DNA from: Octadecabacter dasysiphoniae
GTDB taxonomy: Bacteria > Pseudomonadota > Alphaproteobacteria > Rhodobacterales > Rhodobacteraceae
Length of the DNA stretch: 55,798 nt
Assembly: GCF_021532615.1 (NCBI RefSeq)
Contig: NZ_JAKGAQ010000001.1
Coordinates: 1,358,897 to 1,414,694, forward strand
Direction of reading: 5' to 3'
Part shown: piece after piece, positions 54,371 through 55,798 of the stretch
How positions within the stretch are numbered: position 1 is the first letter of the stretch
Layout: every line of letters starts with the position of its first letter
Position numbers and translations under genes: made by a program
Notes under the pieces: model-generated
What the model was told of the DNA's origin: nothing
The model's database searches: none
The model's input: only the letters and a program-made list of their open reading frames with translations

Positions 54371-54389
54371 AATCCCTGTCTCTCCGCCA
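54371..54389 (+). repeat. attR core (19 bp)
   Basis: Exact copy of the tRNA-Ser 3' end (49024-49042), AATCCCTGTCTCTCCGCCA, followed by TTTTCCCC. It is the right boundary of the element. Confidence 0.92.
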
Positions 54390-54498
54390 TTTTCCCCTAA
54401 ACAGTTAGCTCGCAATTACCTGATAGTAGGATGGAATTCGGCGTCTTCGCGTTTATCGCGACTCTCGGTATATACGATTTTTTCCACAAACGCGGAAA

Positions 54499-54681
54499 AT
54501 GTCCGCCATGTATATTCTGAAGAAAAGTCGTCTGTTCCATCTCCACCGTCGCGTCCCGCGTGGGTTTCGCGCGGTTGAACCGCGCGAAACCATCTCGATC
54601 AGCCTGCACATCGCCTCGGAGTCTCAATCGTTGGCAGGAACGTGGTCATGTCCACGGCGCTATTGCGCGCCAATAAGCTGA
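54499..54681 (+). pseudogene. N-terminal remnant of a second tyrosine recombinase
   Basis: 60 codons from ATG 54499 (or 54508). MYILKKSRLFHLHRRVPRGFRAVEPRETISISLHIASESQ is the typical N-terminus (DUF6538-like) of Rhodobacteraceae phage integrases. After about residue 47 the match stops, and the remaining 13 codons and stop seem unrelated; the catalytic domain is absent. It lies 110 bases outside attR, so it is probably what remains of an earlier element in the same tRNA gene. Confidence 0.6.
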
Positions 54682-55271
54682 ACACTGACAGATGAAGCAT
54701 ACCGCCATGGCGTGCTCCCCGCCAACGCGCCACTTACAACAGTGGTCAGAATGGCTCCTGCAACGCCAGCATTTGTTGCAGTGGATATTTCTTTGTCTTC
54801 CGCAGTAATCGTTACAATGCCCTGAGCTTCACCAGTGGTACACGCAATGCGCAAGCTGTCAGGGCGTCCGCGCGCCTCGAGTTGGCGGCGCTGCACAAAT
54901 GTTGGCACACGAACTTTTACAGGGCTCACAAAGTCGGCTGAAAACGCGTCAGACTCCATTCTGCATTCCGCACCAGCGACCTCCTGACGCGTCCGACCTT
55001 CACCAATATACGTGCGGACAACAATCTCGCCCGCCCCCGCAACACGGTCTTGATTGAAATCCTGTGCATACCGCGCAGCGACAGGTGCAGATTCAATCGG
55101 AATCGACGGCGAACCACACGCAGCCAACAAAACCAAAGCAACAGGAAAAATACGAGGTAAAAGGTTGCGTCGAACGTCCGGCGCGAAGGTGCCCGTATTC
55201 ACCGCTGCATCGGTTTTGTCGGCAATCGTCAACGTCTCGCTGTGAGTTTGTTCATAAGTAGAGTTTTTCAT
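54660..55271 (-). CDS. lipoprotein of unknown function
   Basis: Up to 203 residues. A lipoprotein signal lies well inside the frame: RIFPVALVLLAACGSP (lipobox LAAC, Cys about 52). So the true start is probably downstream of 55271, perhaps GTG at 55202 (MNTGTFAPDVRRNLL). The mature part has a small beta-rich region with two Cys (AECRME and RIACTTG) and a C-terminal Gly/Ala-rich hydrophobic stretch TNAGVAGAILTTVVSGALAG. No family recognised. The last 22 bases overlap the recombinase remnant. Confidence 0.6.
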   Translation of the reverse strand: MKNSTYEQTHSETLTIADKTDAAVNTGTFAPDVRRNLLPRIFPVALVLLAACGSPSIPIESAPVAARYAQDFNQDRVAGAGEIVVRTYIGEGRTRQEVAGAECRMESDAFSADFVSPVKVRVPTFVQRRQLEARGRPDSLRIACTTGEAQGIVTITAEDKEISTATNAGVAGAILTTVVSGALAGSTPWRYASSVSVQLIGAQ

Positions 55272-55631
55272 CCGTTAGCCCCTGTGTTTTGAATATCATG
55301 AGTTCAGCCAACCACGCCGCCTTCGCACGTGATCTCGGGCTACGAAACGCAGGTTAGCGACACGGGTGAAATACCGATCCAAAGCATTGGCCAACATGGA
55401 CAAACATTTGGCCGAAAACGGATTTCGCGTTGACGTCTTGCCAAAAGGTACCACCACCGGATCCTGCATATTCTCGTGCAATTTTTATGGAGGGTCATAG
55501 TGTGTGGAATATCCACAGGACCATTCCAACGGCCAGTAGATCAGCGATGCTGCATTGCAACGAACGCACGCGATTGGTCTAACAACAACGCTCCGCGATA
55601 GCAGCCAAGCACAGGGCCTTCGAACAGCAGG
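55272..55631. other. 360-bp region without a supported gene
   Basis: Only a 44-codon plus-strand frame (GTG 55366 to TAG 55500; contains RSKALANMDKHLAENGFRVD) is coherent, without a ribosome site; it may be a gene fragment. No promoter or terminator is clear. It may carry debris of earlier insertions. Confidence 0.35.
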
Positions 55632-55798
55632 TCAGCACGAGGGCCATTCGTGAATCCGATAGACGGATTTGCGCCCTTCAAGTTCCAATATTTGGATGCA
55701 AAGCGCTTCACCGGTACGCAGTTCACGCAAGCCGCATCTTTTCAAAATGTTCGCTCCGATAAAGATGTCCTCGCCGTCGCCATAGCGGTTCACAAACC
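55632..55798 (-). CDS. cold-shock-domain-like protein, 5' part beyond window
   Basis: The C-terminal 54 residues are read from the right edge to TGA at 55632: VNRYGDGEDIFIGANILKRCG, LRELRTGEALCIQILELEGR, then VYRIHEWPSC. The first segment resembles the second half of a cold-shock domain (FGFVN-x-x-GDGEDxFxHxxxL), with a conserved aromatic/hydrophobic strand order. The N-terminal part, with the RNP motifs needed to confirm the call, is outside the window. Confidence 0.5.
   Translation of the reverse strand, partial: FVNRYGDGEDIFIGANILKRCGLRELRTGEALCIQILELEGRKSVYRIHEWPSC

Larger units (their letters stand above)
49024..54389. mobile_element. small integrative element in tRNA-Ser (about 5.35 kb)
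   Basis: It is bounded by 19-bp direct repeats, and an integrase gene starts 84 bases inside attL. The excised circle would be 5,347 bp. Gene content from left: tyrosine recombinase, XRE regulator, two small membrane/exported proteins, a large helical protein, and a CoiA-like nuclease. It has no replication or transfer genes, so it is not self-transmissible. By eye its base composition is more A/T-rich in the noncoding parts than the flanks. Confidence 0.88.

Noticed and set aside
1..55798. CRISPR array
   Set aside because: No run of regularly spaced direct repeats with unique spacers is seen; the only repeats found are pairs (att cores, arm sites, operators).

Overview
The window looks like chromosomal DNA of a Rhodobacteraceae (Roseobacter-group) alphaproteobacterium. 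This rests on gene content, moderately high GC and gene order: a DUF6456/DUF6477 divergent pair, ChpT, OlsB-OlsA, an L21 with a long Ala/Lys tail, a MocR/DUF1127 pair, DUF3553 and a PrpD/RatA/Hpt cluster. No species is claimed. Most of the window (about 1-48,900) is ordinary core and shell chromosome. About 5.35 kb (49,024-54,389) is a small integrative element in a tRNA-Ser gene.

Left part (1-18,500): a PrpD-family protein cut by the window edge, RatA, Hpt, two c-type cytochromes and lipoyl synthase LipA. Next is a DUF6456 regulator (GafA-like, the family that activates gene-transfer-agent genes) divergent from DUF6477, with two perfect DnaA-box sequences between them. Then come a non-pyrrolysine MttB homologue, a NUDIX hydrolase, GuaA, a DUF218 protein, a metallopeptidase-like protein whose HExxH motif is broken, a DMT exporter, a FadL porin, MetA (with the acetyl-CoA-type Glu111), a lipoprotein hydrolase, PPK2 and a TetR regulator.

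Middle part (18,600-33,100): a GlxA/MFS divergent pair, a GcvA-type LysR regulator, a decayed VOC/FosX-like gene just upstream of a DMT transporter, a phosphodiesterase, a complete RND tripartite efflux operon, the rplM-rpsI operon with a good promoter and terminator, and a MocR regulator divergent from a DUF1127 gene with repeated TTGTATCA operator-like sites.

Right part (33,100-48,900): PaaI thioesterase, enoyl-CoA hydratase, M32 carboxypeptidase, CtaA, TrmJ, a ThiE-like protein, the ornithine-lipid genes olsB-olsA, DUF3553 divergent from chpT with only 18 bp between start codons, and a long leftward block of rplU, rpmA, two GNATs, LysE, obgE, proB and proA.

The element (49,024-54,389) has an intact tRNA-Ser(CGA) with attL at its 3' end, a tyrosine recombinase and a convergent XRE repressor with an operator-like divergent promoter region. 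It also holds two small membrane/exported proteins, a large helical protein that seems to have lost its N-terminus, and a CoiA-like nuclease whose start codon sits in an 11-bp inverted repeat. A 19-bp attR and a second copy of a 26-bp integrase arm-site repeat close it. Beyond attR lies the N-terminus of another recombinase, suggesting the tRNA has been used before. The cargo has the look of a small defence or competition module, but its function is inferred, not shown.
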